Source: Struthidea cinerea
Lineage: Eukaryota > Chordata > Aves > Passeriformes > Corcoracidae
NCBI GenBank assembly: GCA_013397865.1
Contig: VZTI01005043.1
Coordinates: forward strand, 124,001 to 188,000
Length of the DNA: 64,000 nt
Direction of reading: 5' to 3'
Shown here piece after piece: positions 51,023 through 64,000 of this stretch. The position numbers were made by a program, and so were the translations under genes. Each line of letters begins with the position of its first letter. The stretch's first letter is position 1. A model generated the notes under the pieces. The model had not been told where the DNA came from. It searched no databases and worked only from the letters and a program-made list of their open reading frames with translations.

Positions 51023-54000
51023 AAACCTTAAAAAATATGATTGTGGATAACTCAAAATGCTCCAGAACCACCACATTATCTGCTGATGGCTGAATAAAGG
51101 TGATGAAGCTGGTGACAAGTCTGTCTCAAGAAAAGAGAGAGAAAAAGACAGCTGTCATTTAACATGATGTTTTCAGTCTTTTGTAGAAACTATTATAAGA
51201 TGCAAATTTTTATTCACTTATTCAGCCTGCACCTTCCTTTCTACTGGTGCAAACATATGCATTGAATAGTATTCTATAGTTTCTATAAATCCACTTGCTT
51301 GTGACTGCTTTTGTTGTTTAACCCTCGAGTCCAAAATGTGTCCACTTTTTTCATTATCTTTTTATTACTTATCATTTATCAAAATATTTCAAGTTTCTTG
51401 TGCTTAGGCTTAATGTTTTATTTTCAAGTAAAGCACCCGAAGAGCTAAATTCACTTTCAGATTATCTGGGGACAGTCTTTATTCCCTGAGTGTATTTGCA
51501 CGGCACAAAGCAGGATCCTACCCTCCATGTTCATGACTTTTAATATCTATTTGCATTATTTTGACTGTGTCATAAAATACACAGCCTGGACAAACACTGC
51601 AGCACACTCTGTTATATTCTGAACCTTTGGAATTTAAATGTGATTTAAACTGTGGTGTGCTTTCCACGCGAGCTGTGCATCTCTGTTTCTAGCACAGCCA
51701 TCCCGTGGAATGTGTGGGGCACAGGGGGCACAGTCTCCTCTTCCTGGGAGAGTTTTGTAGCCCCTGGAATACTTTCTCCTCAACAGTAAAGTCCTGATGT
51801 TGGAAAGGTGTGAGGGAGAAGAATTGGCTGAAAAAAGCATCTCTGAGAGGCAGGAATTTCACTTGCAAAATGCAGATGTTCTCAGTTTTGGTTTGTGGGA
51901 CTACCTGGAAGGAAGGACCAGTCCTGGACAGCCTGGGGGTTCTTTCAGCACCTTCAAGATTTGCACCCTGAATCATATTTCCTTGTGATGTCAAGGTTTC
52001 AGGTGCAGGCATCTGAGCTTTTCTTTCTGAATGGAGGATCTACCAGCAATGGGCTCCATGTAAATGATCTGACAGGATGATGTAAATCCATTAGCTTCAC
52101 ATGGAACACAGATCTCTGTTTCTAGAAAGTAATGAATAGATATTCATGAAATAAAAAAATTCCTCATAAAAACCTACAGCTTCCTATAAAGCAAATTGCC
52201 ATCCAAAGAATTAGACATATTTGATTTCAACGATATTTCCTATTTTCACCTCCATGAATTGCTAAGCAATAGGAAAACATACTGTACTCTGGATTCTTGT
52301 AAGTCATTGCAATCTGGTCCTTGAAGCCATTGTATGAGCCAGATAACATCTGTTACTCAGAATGATATTACACTGTTTTTATGATCCCAAGTATTTACGA
52401 GACGGAAGGAGACTGAAGGAGATAATGTGGCAAAGCCGGTCAGCTGCGACTTGAACCTTGCATGATTTTTGGGAGTCTTTCTCCTATTTTTATGTTGCCT
52501 TATTCTTACCTGCTCTCCTTGATTTGTTTTCACCTGGATGAAGTCAGAATCTGTCAAAACTGGACCTCAGGAATCTTCCCTCAAAGATGAGGTCTTCCCA
52601 CCTTTGGGAAGATGGTCAAGCTCTGAGGACTTCCCCAGTGTCCTGAGCAGATGCCCCTGATCCCACAGAGGCTGGAAAACAGCTGGAACTGGGTTTTTTT
52701 TCAGCAAGTTCAGTGTGAACAGCACTTGGATTCTTCAGCTGAGGGGATAATTTATAATCCGTAATTTCCCACCCCCCACTCAGATTTATGGGTCTGGTAT
52801 AGAAAATGGACTGGAATGTCCTGGAATAGATGAAAAAATTTAAAAAGGTAGATGAAACAAAAAGATACAATTAATTTGAAAAAACCTTTTTGGGGGGCCT
52901 TAGAAAAATTAAATTGAATAATTAATATTCCGTATGCATAATCGGTATAACATGTATGTCAAGCTAGACAATGTGCTATGAAAAGTAATTGCAAGAAGAG
53001 AGAGAATATTGACTAAAGGACATATTATAGAATGTAGCTCTTTCTGTTGCAAATTGTTAGTGAACCCATTCTGTTTTAAATTATTCATTATTTTGACTGT
53101 TTTCTAATGATATATTTAAGCCAGTGTATTTTTTTTTCTGGTTTCTCAGTAGAGGAGTTACTTCAAATATTCAGTATTTATAGTTTCATGTGTGAACTGG
53201 TTTTAATGTGCATGGAGATAATAAACTACACTGAAATATATTTTAAAATACTTCAGTGAATATTTTTGTATGCAAAGCAGTTTGCTTGGTTAAACTCAAA
53301 ATGTCTTCAAAATGCAGGAGAATCCTGTAAAAATGTATTTGTTAAAGCACATGGAACAAAACACAGAAAACAAGTAATTTTTTCTGTGTTTGTGTATTTC
53401 AAAATAAAGTCTAGAACAACGTTGCCTGGTATGTCCATGATTTGAAACTTGCTTAAAATGGTGATTTCCAGACAGTGTGGCCCAACCAATTTTGAGCATG
53501 TTTCCTTATGTTGTGGTTTCCTCATATACAGTGCAGGAATTAAAACTGGATAATGGAACAAGCCATCAAAGGTTTATCTTCTTATTTTCTAATAACTTGA
53601 GAGTGTCCTGGAAGTACAGCCTGAAGTTTTCTCCATCAAAAAAACAATTGATGTGGGTTCGAATTGTGCAGCGCAGAGTCTCTATGTGTGTATATGCAAC
53701 TTTAAGTACCTGTTCATCCATTTACACTCATGCAGAGGTTTTTGCTGTTTCATCCAACCCTGTTTTTGCTCTTAGTAAAGGCTTGTAATCTCACAACACT
53801 TCCAGTTTCTTCTAATAGTCTGACTTCTGAATCACTGGTCATTTACTGTAATCAATTTTTTCAGGGTTTGTGAATTTTCAGGAAGTCAGCCAGAGTATTT
53901 AGCTAAGAAAAAGCCAGGAGGGTGTTAGGTGCACTCTGCTCTAATGACTGTGGTCTAAAATGCAGTCCCTGGTGCCGGAGGCCCCTGAGGTGGTAACAAC

Positions 54001-57000
54001 TGGAACCTGGAAGAGAGTCACATGGAATTAGCATTTCATGCTTGTGTGGCTCTTGCTTGCTTTCCCAGACTTCTGTTGCTGGCAGCTGTCAGAAACAGGG
54101 AGTTGTGGTTGGATGAACTCTTGGTGTGGCTCAGCACAGCCCCTTTGTGTTGGTTTTGGCTCACATTTAAGTTACTTTTACTGCATCACATGTCACTTAT
54201 TAATTGCGTTATTGCTATTATTTGTCATTAATATCTCTTTGCTGCAAGAGCAAATTGTTGAAGGGTTAGCAGCTCATTAAATATGAGAAACTGAAGCATT
54301 TCATAGCTGCTTTAGTTTTTCAAACATTTATTATCAAGAGTGCTTGAGAGGTAATCCAGTGGCGAGTGTTGTGTGTCAACTGGCATCTGACATCCCTGGT
54401 GGGGGGTGGCATTCTCTGCCACAGTGTCTTAGAAAATGTTATCAAAGGACACAGGGCAGCTGATGTCAGGAAAATTATTTGGAAATGATTACTAGAAGTC
54501 AAGGATTATTATAAAAGCTGTAAAAACATCTTTTTGTTAGGAAATGGCAGCAATGTTAAGGATGGGGTACGTTGTACAGCAATTGTCTTCTGCTTAGAAT
54601 TATAAAAATCTTTTTGATTCCTTTTCCTGTTTAATATTGCACTGTAAATAGCATATGGAGTGTTTAACAAAGAGAGTAGGTACTGACTTGTGTGGCATAT
54701 TTTGGTAGTGGCATGTTCTTTCCTATATGTGTCTGGTTAAAACCACTTGAGATTTTCACTGTTCCTCACCTTTTGTGGATTAATTAATTTCTGGAGATGG
54801 ACAGGAATAGAAAGATGAATATGCATTTCTATAAAGAAAGCATGAAATTGTTCTACATCTTGAATACATTTTTGCAGTAATGTGGTGAAGTCTTTGGAGC
54901 AGTACACTTTAATCCATTTTCATTAGGACTCTGGAGAACTTGACAGCAGCTCACTGGGCTTTTGATAACCTGAAGTTTTAAAACATTGCTTTGAATGACA
55001 ATTTAAAAGAGCAACAAATAACTCTGAACTCCCTATAATCACCTACTCAAGGCATTACCATATTCTTTTCTTGTCCTCATGGAAAAGGTATGGACCTGAT
55101 ATTCACAAGTCTGCCTGAAGCTGTGATTCTTACGAAAAGTGTGGCACAATGATAATTTGGTGAAAAGCAGATAAAGGCATAGCGATTGTTACCAAGGGTA
55201 AAGTAAACAGATGATGCTCAGAGATTAGGGTGAATTAAGCATATGACGAGCTTTTATTATTAGTATAGTCAGTGCCTACATGGTCACAATCTTCTTTACA
55301 GCCGTGAGCTCTTACTGCTTCCCTAAGGAGGTGGGGCAAAAATTTACTTTCAATTCAGGATCATATTTTAAAGTGGACGAATTTTATGGCAGATGCAAAA
55401 TTGCAATTTTTAGAATTATGAGTGTCTGAATATCATCCTAAAAAGGTGCAGAAGCTGAAATTCCCTCCATAAAGCATTATTCCTCATATTTCCATTATTT
55501 GGGTGGCTCCACCTAAGAGCATGGTTGAACTAGTGGTAAGAAATATAATTAGTGTTGTAAGTATGAATCTGTGGAGTTCTCAGAAAATCTTTTTCTCCCT
55601 CTGAAATCTGCAATGACTTTTTAGAAAGCTGATTGTTGAATGGAAGGCCTGTTTATCAAGTTCAGTTCCAGTTATGAGCTCTTGTTAATGTGTGTGAAGC
55701 AGAACTAAGTAGGAGGTGATATTTTGGTTTGTTTTGGTATTTGAAAAACTTTATCCTAAATCAGGATGGCATCACAAAATCTTTTAAGTCTTTAAAGTGA
55801 AAAAAAAAGGCATATGTCAGGTACTTGGCAATTTTTTTAGAATTTCATTTTTAGAGAAACTTCAATTTGCAGTTATGACAATAGGATGTTTGAAAACACC
55901 TGCACAAAAATGCGTCAGGGAACATGTTGAATTCTATTTCACATAAACTTTTCAGTTTTGACAAAGTGTCTTTATCTCTTAAAAGAGATGTTTTACCTAA
56001 AAATTCCCAGGCAGCAAGAATTAAAGCTATGAGCCCTGTAAGGATGACATGTTTGAAAGTCTTTTTACCACATTACTGACAGCCCAGAGAAAGTTTAGGC
56101 AAATTTTTGGGTGATCTGCCACATAAAAGTAGTGTCAAATGTGTTGATTTTAGGAGTCTAATGCAAATTTTCGCAGTTAGATGTTCTGTTCATCAGTTCC
56201 TGGAAGTATTTCCATCCAGGCTTGTGTTTTACTCCAGCTGAGTCAGTGATTTGCCTACACCTATGCAACATGCAGGGCACACTTGCAAAGCTTTAAGAGC
56301 AAACCAGAGTTAAACCATTGGCATGGTGAAACAGAAAGTAACAACATAGTAGCGTACAGGATTTGGGCTTTTTTTCCAACCACTTTGAGTATTCAAGAAA
56401 CTAATCTTCTCAACATATCAAATTTAACTAAGCAGTGAATCCAATCCTTGTTTTAAAGAAAATTTAAAATGACGCTGTCTTTCATTGTGGTTCTGGTAAT
56501 AAAAAATAGTTGCTTTTAAGTGTTGAACACCAAAGATAAATGTTCTAACCAAATGACATAAATATATTGATTTTAGCAAGCATTACGTAATGGAAGAAAT
56601 TAATATCTATTTTTTCCCAGCTCTAGTTTTTCAAAATCCCCACATCTGCCTTCTGCAGTATCTAAATAAATAGGTAATAAAATTGAAGTCATAGTTTTCA
56701 GTTCCCTTTTATTTTGTAAACTTGATTATACCTTTGTAATTTTTTGAATGCTGGATTTTTTTTTTAATAGAAGCAAGGTTTTTCTTGTTATTGGCTACGC
56801 TTCAGGTAAACACTGAATCCTGGATATCTGGTAAATCAGCATGATTTTTTTGTTTTTTGCAATATTTTCTTAATCTTTAGTAGCAAAGTAAAAATTGGTA
56901 CAGCATTTCTATGGTTAATTGTTGCTTCTTTGGGTGGATATCTCAAAAGGAGATGCAAGAAGTTCCCTTGCAAGAATGCTCAGGCTCAGGGTTGCACGTT

Positions 57001-58601
57001 AATGCAAGAGGAGAAGTTTCTAACCTAAACATCAAAATGGTCACAGATGCAGGATTGATCACAAACCTTAAAGTTTACAGTATATCAACCAAAACAAATT
57101 AGAAATTGAAATATGCAACAGGGTTAAAAAATGAGGAAAAAATTAACAGAGCAGTGTAAGTTTTATGATATTTAATCAGCTCCTGTGCATGGCATATTTT
57201 AAATATATGATTTAATTTAAATGAATAGTTCCTATTACAAATGCTAGAATTATCCTTTCAGCAATAAAAATCATCAATTAGAAAGTATAAAGCAGGAGTT
57301 TAGGCATTATAAAATTTTATATGAAAGGTATGTATATCTTACAGAGGTGGAATCTATAACTACATTTTAAAATATCTGGATATATGTCTAATACTAGTTA
57401 ATAGACCTCACCTACAGAAAAATAGAATAAATTATTTTTAAGTAAGATAATAGTTTTTCAGAGTTCTACTATCACAGGCAGGTTCTTTTGATGACAGACA
57501 TTTAATGAGGTTTGGGTTAGTGGAGAGTCCTGGACAGAAGTGATGCAGCTGCTGGACGTATTTGGTCCCTGATACTGCAGAAATCTGAAACTTCCATGTG
57601 GCTTCAGTCCCAAGGTGTTTAGAAGAGCTGGACACCTTTTCAAAGTGGGGCTGTTCATTCACAAGCCCAAACTGGGAAGGGATCATCTACTCCTCTCCAA
57701 TTTTGACACACACAGTAACTGTCAAGAAAGTCTTTCTAACAATGTAAAGGCTGGAAAATAGTTTTAACTTGCACACATGCTTCAGACCCCTTCTAAAACT
57801 TCAGACAAAGAATTAATTCTGTGATTGTTGAAAATATATATAAAATTTTTTATGGTCAACCACACAGTTTATTTGTCCATTCAAAATATTTAACACTAAC
57901 TTCTCACAGATCGTAGTTAATTGCTTCTGATGAGATGTTTTTATTAAATCTTCTGGCTTTAATTTTAAATCTTTAAGTCCCAAACCCTGGGAATCTCAGA
58001 AATAGAAAGAAAAGAGAAAGAAGTAAAGAGAATTAGTAAATGGAGGAAAATGGCAAGTAAGGGAATACCACCACTCTCTTTTCAAAATCAGATGTAAATT
58101 TACATTCGGGTCTTAACCTCATCAGACTAATAGATTTATATTTAAACAGGCATTTAGCAGAGCAGAAATGTTTTTCCTGTATAATATATTTATAACCTTG
58201 AAGGCCTTTCCCTTATTTTTCTCTCTCCCTTGACCTTTTATTAGAACACACTTTTAAACTGTGAAGTGGCGAATGTTGTACAGCTTTGCTGGAGGCACAT
58301 TAAGCTCATGCAAAGCACAAATGTTACTGTATAAAGTTCACAAACTTTCATTTATTTTGTATCCAGAAAAGAAAGGTTAAATATTCCTATCTTTTTTTTT
58401 TTTTTGCTAAGGCAGTACTTGGACAGTGACCAGTTGAAAGTCTGCTAAATATAAGTGGGCCTTGAAAACCATGCTCTGGTTGTGAATGAATATCAACTGC
58501 TTGAGAAATAAAAACATTAAATTTCCATGCCTCCAAAACATAATAATTAAATGTTTTTTTGTGGTTTTTTTTTGTTTGTTTGTTTGGTTTTTTTTTTGTT
58601 T

Positions 58602-58672
58602 NNNNNNNNNNNNNNNNNNNNNNNNNNNNNNNNNNNNNNNNNNNNNNNNNNNNNNNNNNNNNNNNNNNNNNN
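58602..58672. other. Assembly gap (71 N) inside a T homopolymer
   Basis: N run preceded by T-rich sequence with (GTTT)n units and followed by about 18 T. As with the gap at 10.7 kb, a homopolymer or simple repeat is being hidden, and the true length is unknown. Confidence 0.98.
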
Positions 58673-60189
58673 TTTTTTTTTTTTTTTTTTAGAAAATCTG
58701 AGATGTTTGGCTGTGGCTGTGTTGGAAGGGAGGATCAGATCAGTGTTACTGTAACAGTGAAGTGATATACATACCTGATGAAGTATGGCGGTGTTTTCCA
58801 CTTTTACCTCTGCCTATTCCAGTGCTATGCATGAGTGTTTGTGGTGGTGGTGAGACCCTCCTGGTCTCTGCTGGAATGCTCCCATGACATTCCTTGTGAG
58901 TCTCAATCCTAAAAACCTTGAATTGTGTTTTGCTCCTCAAAATTTGGAGATTTTTAGGTCTAAATTCTAGTCTAATCTGAATCTCAAGAAAGAATAGGTG
59001 TTTGGATTATCATTCTCCATTGTTCAGACTTCTCATCAGTCAGATCAAAAGTACTGTTGAATCTTTGTGTATCCATGCTGGTAAACAAACCGGGCCTTCC
59101 TTAGCAATGCATCTGCTGGATAAGCAATTTCCATTGGTATTGGCCTCCTTTCTTATATTTTGCACAGACCTTACAGATCCTGATGACTCTGTACACTGAG
59201 TTCCCACCACTTCCAGGGTGTGGGAAGGGGAGATCCCTGTGGCTAGTGCCTGCTGGAGTGGATTTGAGGGTGATCAGAAATGGTTTCCAATACCAAAGCA
59301 ATAAAGCAGCGTAGGGCCCTGTCTGGAGCTGGTATTTCCCCTTGCCAAAAGCACTGAACAACCGTGTCTGACTGTGTGACAACCTGAATTTCACGTTCCC
59401 ATTTTATTCTCAAGCTGTTTCCATGAGTAGAATACATAGCACTCAGCCTGACAGGAGGAAGCACAGAGTATTTTTGCATTGCTAGTTTCTTTCGGTCCTT
59501 GTTGTCCTTCTAGTGTTTGTCCCTGTGCCGATCCCAAGAGTGAACATCATCTGTCATCTACAAACTTTTAATTTTGGATGTGAGTTAGCAATGATTGGAA
59601 TTACAGTTTGTAGCTCAACTACTACAATTGCTTCTGAGGATCAGTCCTTTTAGTTATTCATGCAGATGCTGTGGAAACAACTATTCTCCTGTTTCTTCTT
59701 CTGGCCAAGCCTACAGGACACTGGGTAGTCTTGACAGCCATGTGGCAGTTTCAGTGTGGAGACTGTCAGCACTCCTCTAACAGTGTCTGTTTTCTGTATA
59801 TCAAACTGGTCATTTTATTTGAACAATTGGGCTTATTTGACTTATAGATGCAGTAGTTGCTGTAATGAATTCATGAAATATGCATACGGTGGACTAGAGG
59901 AAGCTATCAAGACTCATGCATTTTGCATGGGGCTTGCTCACGTTTTTCCTCTTCCCACAGGTCTCCTCCCTCCTGGATAATGTGGCTTAGTGTGTAAGAG
60001 TCTTACGTTTTCAATAAACTCTCCTCTTCAGGAGCCTCATTGCTGAAAAGCTTATTTGCATTTTTAAGTGTGGGTGTCAAGGCAGATTTATTCCAAAACT
60101 ATAAAGTTCTGAAACCATCAGGAAAAAAAAAAAGTCCTCCAGACTGGAAATAAGGGTTGCAGAGAATGGCTGTTCTACCATCTGAGGTT

Positions 60190-60560
60190 TTTCCACGCAG
60201 CTCCCACAGCAGTGGGCGGCATCCCAAGCCAGAGTCAGGAAGCAGAAAATTTGGCAGCATGTCCGTCGTGCTTTAAATAAAGCCCCGGGCGCGCCCTCAG
60301 ACCGGAGCCGCATCTGGTGAGAGGGGCCGTGCTGTTCCCCAGCCCTTCCTCGTGCACTGCCTGTCCTTCACCCTCCTTTCCTAGGCTTTCAGGTTTTCCT
60401 GCTCTTTTGTCCAAGAGTGAGAAGGAAAACCCAGATCTCTCTCTCTCTCCCGGGCTCCAATGCCCCAAGGATGAGGTCACCTTCTCCCGCCTCAGAGCTT
60501 CACCCACCAAACACCACGATCCCAGTGTCAGTTGTAGGAAGAATTCGGCGTGTATGGAAC
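60190..60560. promoter_or_regulatory. Small CpG-rich patch (possible promoter or exon)
   Basis: About 17 CpGs in roughly 370 bp, including GCCCCGGGCGCGCCCTC and ACCGGAGCCGC, in a window where CpG is otherwise scarce. CATCTG/GTGAGAG at 60311-60322 is a good splice-donor sequence on the plus strand. It could be a small CpG island, a non-coding first exon or a decayed GC-rich repeat. I see no recognised protein on either strand, and the minus-strand frame across it (60235-60579) has no known motif. Confidence 0.3.
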
Positions 60561-61473
60561 ACGCAGAGTTCTGTGGCATAAAAAGAAAGATGCTGGGTGC
60601 CCCCTCACTGCATTTGTTCTATGTTTAGCATTTCTGACTTTGTCTCTGGAAGGCAGAAATGTCAGGGGGACAGAAGGGACAATCAGGGCATTTGAAAAAC
60701 AGCTGAAATAAACACAAGGGTAAGAGAGGCTTAGGCTTTGAAATGCTAATTTGAAGGCAGAACACAATGAAATGTCACATTGCATCCAAACTCAGAGCAA
60801 CTTGGATCTTCCTCTCCTGCTCCTTGCCTATCTGCACCCAGACACTGGCAGGGAAGAGAGTGTTCATCCAAATGACTTTGCTTTGGTACTGATAAATGTT
60901 TCACTGAAAATGGTTGTGTTAGAGCTGCTGTGTGATGGTCGCACACCACAATGACAACAGCCAGCAGAAAACCTTGAAAAACCACATGAGGACTTGCTCC
61001 TCCACTTCTTTGGCAGATGCTGGCTGATCTGGTCTGTGCATTGTGGGTGCCTCTAATTTACTCCTTGTGCCAATGTATGGGAGCTGATGGTGTGGATTTA
61101 GGGTAACCTTTCCCAAGGAAAACCACAGCACTTCTTACAGCTAAACTGCCTGTGGGTTTATTTTTAGTTTTTATTCCCCCTTTCCCTTGTCTTGCTGTTT
61201 GCAGAAGGAAAGGAAAAGAAAGCTGAAATATTTTAAAGGAGATTTCTGGTGGAGATTTGTTAAGAGCTAACTACACTGCTGTTCTAAACATTTCAGATAC
61301 TCATTCAGATCAAATGCAGACTGGAAAATGAAAGCAAGTAAAAAAAAAAAAAGGATTAAAACTGGTTCACTTTTAATGCATTAATTTATCTTGAGAAAAA
61401 GCCTTAACATCCCACAACTTAAATTAAAAGAATAATCCTCTGCTTGCTTTACTTTTACAGTGATTATTCTCTG

Positions 61474-61502
61474 TTTCTGTGTTTCTTGCAGAAACACAGA
61501 AA
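61474..61502. repeat. Perfect 12-bp inverted repeat (hairpin)
   Basis: TTTCTGTGTTTC (61474-61485), loop TTGCA, GAAACACAGAAA (61491-61502). The stem is a perfect 12 bp with a 5-base loop. The local TTTCTTGCAG also resembles a splice acceptor. No known element was recognised. Confidence 0.8.
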
Positions 61503-64000
61503 AGCTTCACTGGTATAGCAGATGGGTAATTGCAATTCCATATATTTACAATGAGCAACAGTTGGCATTTTAAATCCATGTCTCACTATCATGTGAACTG
61601 TGGAGCTTCAGGCAAAGCTGTGGAGTCCACAGAGCTCTGTAGCATGGAGAGAACTGTCATATTCATCTCTGCACCATTTGATTTTGGCCTAACTTTAAGA
61701 AATATAATAGTCTTGCATATTGAACTATAATGTGGTATTCCTGTGGACTATGTACAGACCTCAAAAGCTTTCAAGTGCATTTGCAGCCACCCTGATTGAC
61801 ACAACCAAGAATTATTTATGCTAACGAAGGAGAAATGTGACAAACCCTGCAGCACACTGGTGTGGCCTTCGGGTTAAAGATCTGATTTTAACATCTCTTA
61901 CTTGCAGATATGATGTCTCTGTATATCTGTGTCTTTGCTGCAAAGTGGGGAGAGCAATTTTTTCTATACAATTAAATTCCTTCAGAGCTGTGAAAGGGAC
62001 TTGCTGTGTGAGAGCTCAGAGGAGCCCTGTGGCAGCCCAGGCTCCAGCACGGCATCTGCAGGGCTTGACACAAGGAGAGCACGGATTTTCATTTGCTTTT
62101 GTATGTACAGTGCTACCAAATGTGGCTTTGAAGGTACTCTGCTGGTGTTAAGAGGAGTATTGGATGCTGAAGGAAATTTTTGGCTGCTATTAACTTGCTG
62201 CGAGATAAGTGACATTAGACGGAGAACAAATATTATTGAACATCAATGAATGAAGACCCTTATCAGCTTTCTCTTGTCTGTCTTCAGAGTGGACTCAATA
62301 GCACATATTTCCCTTTCATCTCCCCACCCTGTTTTCTGAGCGTTTTTGAAGTGCAGATGTTGGAGGGTTTCTGTCTTATGCTAATCTATGGGAATTTCAA
62401 AAGTTGACTTATTAAAACCAAGAAAATCCTCTCTTGAATTGCGGGTTTTAATATTTTTCTCTGTCACCTTCCCAAAACAATAGACTTCAAGGACACACCA
62501 GGTACTTTCTGTTTACGGGAACATATTTCACTTTTTCAATCAGGCATTGTTTTGTTAGGTTTATGTTGCTCAGCAAATTGCTGCCTGTGCAATGCAAAAT
62601 GGATTATTTGGTAATTAAAATATTTCAAGTTTATGAGAGAGTTTGAAATCAATAAAATAGCCTTATTTCAGTGGAATGGAGCTATATGTCTGTTAGAACA
62701 GAATCCTGTGAGTTATAGAAGAGTAGAAGTAAAACTAATAAGTGCTTTCCATTTCCTTTGGGATTGTTAGCTACTGGATGGTATGTTAGCTAACAGGATT
62801 TTTTTCTCCATCTAATTTAAATATCCCAAGAGATGGGCCTTGTAATGTACCTATTATTTTTCATATGCAATTTAAAAAAGTGTCTCTTTCTGCTGGAATC
62901 CTTTAGTATTACAGCTGTGATTTGCAGCATGCCTTAGAATCTGAAATGAAAGCAGGGCAACGCCTCATAGTGCTGAGGCTCCTGGACAGCCCAGCATCTT
63001 TGGCCAAAGGCCAATAATTCAGGAAGCTCAATAGCAGAGCCAAGGAAAAAGAAATAAGGATTTCTTAGTGCTCCGAGTTAACCTATTCTGAAAGAAAAAT
63101 GAAAGAGAAATAGGAAAAATAATAATTTTTAAATATGTTTTTTGTTACCATAGTAATTCTTGTCATACATTTTATATAAATGTCACCTGCCAGAAATACA
63201 GAAACTTGTACTTTGAAGAGAAAAATACTTCCAGGTGTATAATTTTGTCAAGGGTAATGTTAGCGTTTATCATGGCCAAATCTTTGCAACTGATAAATAT
63301 TGTTCTCTTTCTAGTTTTTTATTTTCCCCTACTGACATTTTTAAGCCAATATCCTGTAAATGTCAGTATTGTTAATTTTACATCTTGGAAAGGTGAAAGG
63401 TTAGAGAGTTGTATATTGGGACACAGAACCGTCATAGGAACAAATTGAAGTTTAATGAGACTTTGAGTAGAGTGCCTTTCAGAGTGCTTTATTTAGATGC
63501 AGGTTGTGTGTGTGTTCTTTATTTCACTGCAGGGTTTTTACCCACAACCCCCTTCCTGTTATGTAATTTCTTGGCTTTGCTTATTTTAACAAGGAAATGG
63601 GTTTGTGAACCCATGAAAACTGGTCATTGATTGAAATGGCATTGTAAAATTATTTTCAATGTTTCAAAAAATATAAAGTTATGTTTCAAGCTGATGGAGA
63701 AGTTATAGTCAAGTAAACTCATTTGAAAATTACTCTGGGAATTTAAAATTCATCATGGTGTGATCAAAACAGTAGTTCTATTTATCTACTAAAAAAATTG
63801 TCTACAGGAAAAGAATTTTTTGATAGTTTGAGGGAATGACATTAATGAATAGCATTGATTATATTTGCATATCAGTTATATTCAGTGAGACACACCACTA
63901 AGTTGCACAAAAGTTTTCCTTCCTTGGTTAAGAATAAACTTTTCTCTGTATCCCTAAGGTTTTCCTCCTTCCTTCCCTCTAGCCTGGCATGACCTTACCC

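Larger units (their letters stand above)
46744..64000. other. Unannotated sequence with gap, C-tracts and CpG patch; no gene seen
   Basis: About 17 kb without a recognisable exon, RNA gene or transposon. The longest ORFs (122 codons minus at 49229; 114 codons minus at 60235) match nothing I know. Notable contents are C-tracts at 50973, an N gap at 58602, a CpG-rich patch near 60.2-60.6 kb and a perfect hairpin at 61474. Confidence 0.5.

Noticed and set aside
53655..53664. B-box-like GGTTCGAATT
   Set aside because: No A box, no tRNA fold and no CR1 tail follow it, so it is a single motif match by chance.

Overview
This window looks like a non-coding stretch of a bird nuclear genome, most likely a songbird. 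It is AT-rich by eye and has no bacterial or viral gene organisation. The bird assignment rests on three things: CR1 LINE 3' ends with the (ATTCTRTG)n-type tail, solo LTRs of typical avian endogenous retrovirus families, and a possible tRNA-headed SINE with a CR1-type tail. I found no protein-coding exon, rRNA, functional tRNA, CRISPR array or complete transposon that I can defend. All open frames are short. The longest (about 253 codons, near 8.5-9.2 kb) runs through two retroviral LTRs and is not a gene. The window is best read as intergenic DNA (a gene desert) or the inside of a very long intron.

Layout. 1-1.4 kb is unannotated single-copy sequence. At 1.39-1.77 kb is a 5'-truncated CR1 on the minus strand. 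At 8.22-9.21 kb two solo LTRs lie about 60 bp apart: an ERVL-type LTR with a 5-bp target duplication (CTCTC), then a 388-bp ERVK-type LTR. At 18.47-18.85 kb a second copy of the ERVK-type LTR, with a 6-bp duplication (CCCGCC), sits inside a CR1 3' end and splits it. At 22.17-22.42 kb is a tRNA-like B box followed by a CR1-type tail, a candidate SINE. At 37.13-37.52 kb is a third ERVK-type LTR, on the opposite strand, with the 6-bp duplication GTTGTA. At 43.28-43.79 kb is a longer CR1 3' portion on the plus strand. At 46.12-46.74 kb is a third LTR family with a 4-bp duplication (AGAC), as expected of class I (gammaretrovirus-like) elements. All five LTRs are solo: none has internal retroviral sequence.

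Between these repeats is sequence I do not recognise. It contains two long microsatellites (ATT at 32.36 kb, an AT-rich pentamer at 35.55 kb), a double poly-T run at 15.84 kb, a C-tract cluster at 51.0 kb with minus-strand G-quadruplex potential, several strong inverted repeats (12.0, 23.65 and 61.48 kb), a small CpG-rich patch at 60.2-60.6 kb, and two N gaps embedded in A/T homopolymers.

I did not find a previously undescribed genetic system. The most useful observations are the insertion history (three ERV classes told apart by target-duplication length, with one LTR nested in a CR1), the candidate tRNA/CR1 SINE, and a few compact structured or CpG-rich single-copy elements that could be regulatory. 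Identities given are estimates by eye, because nothing could be aligned or searched.
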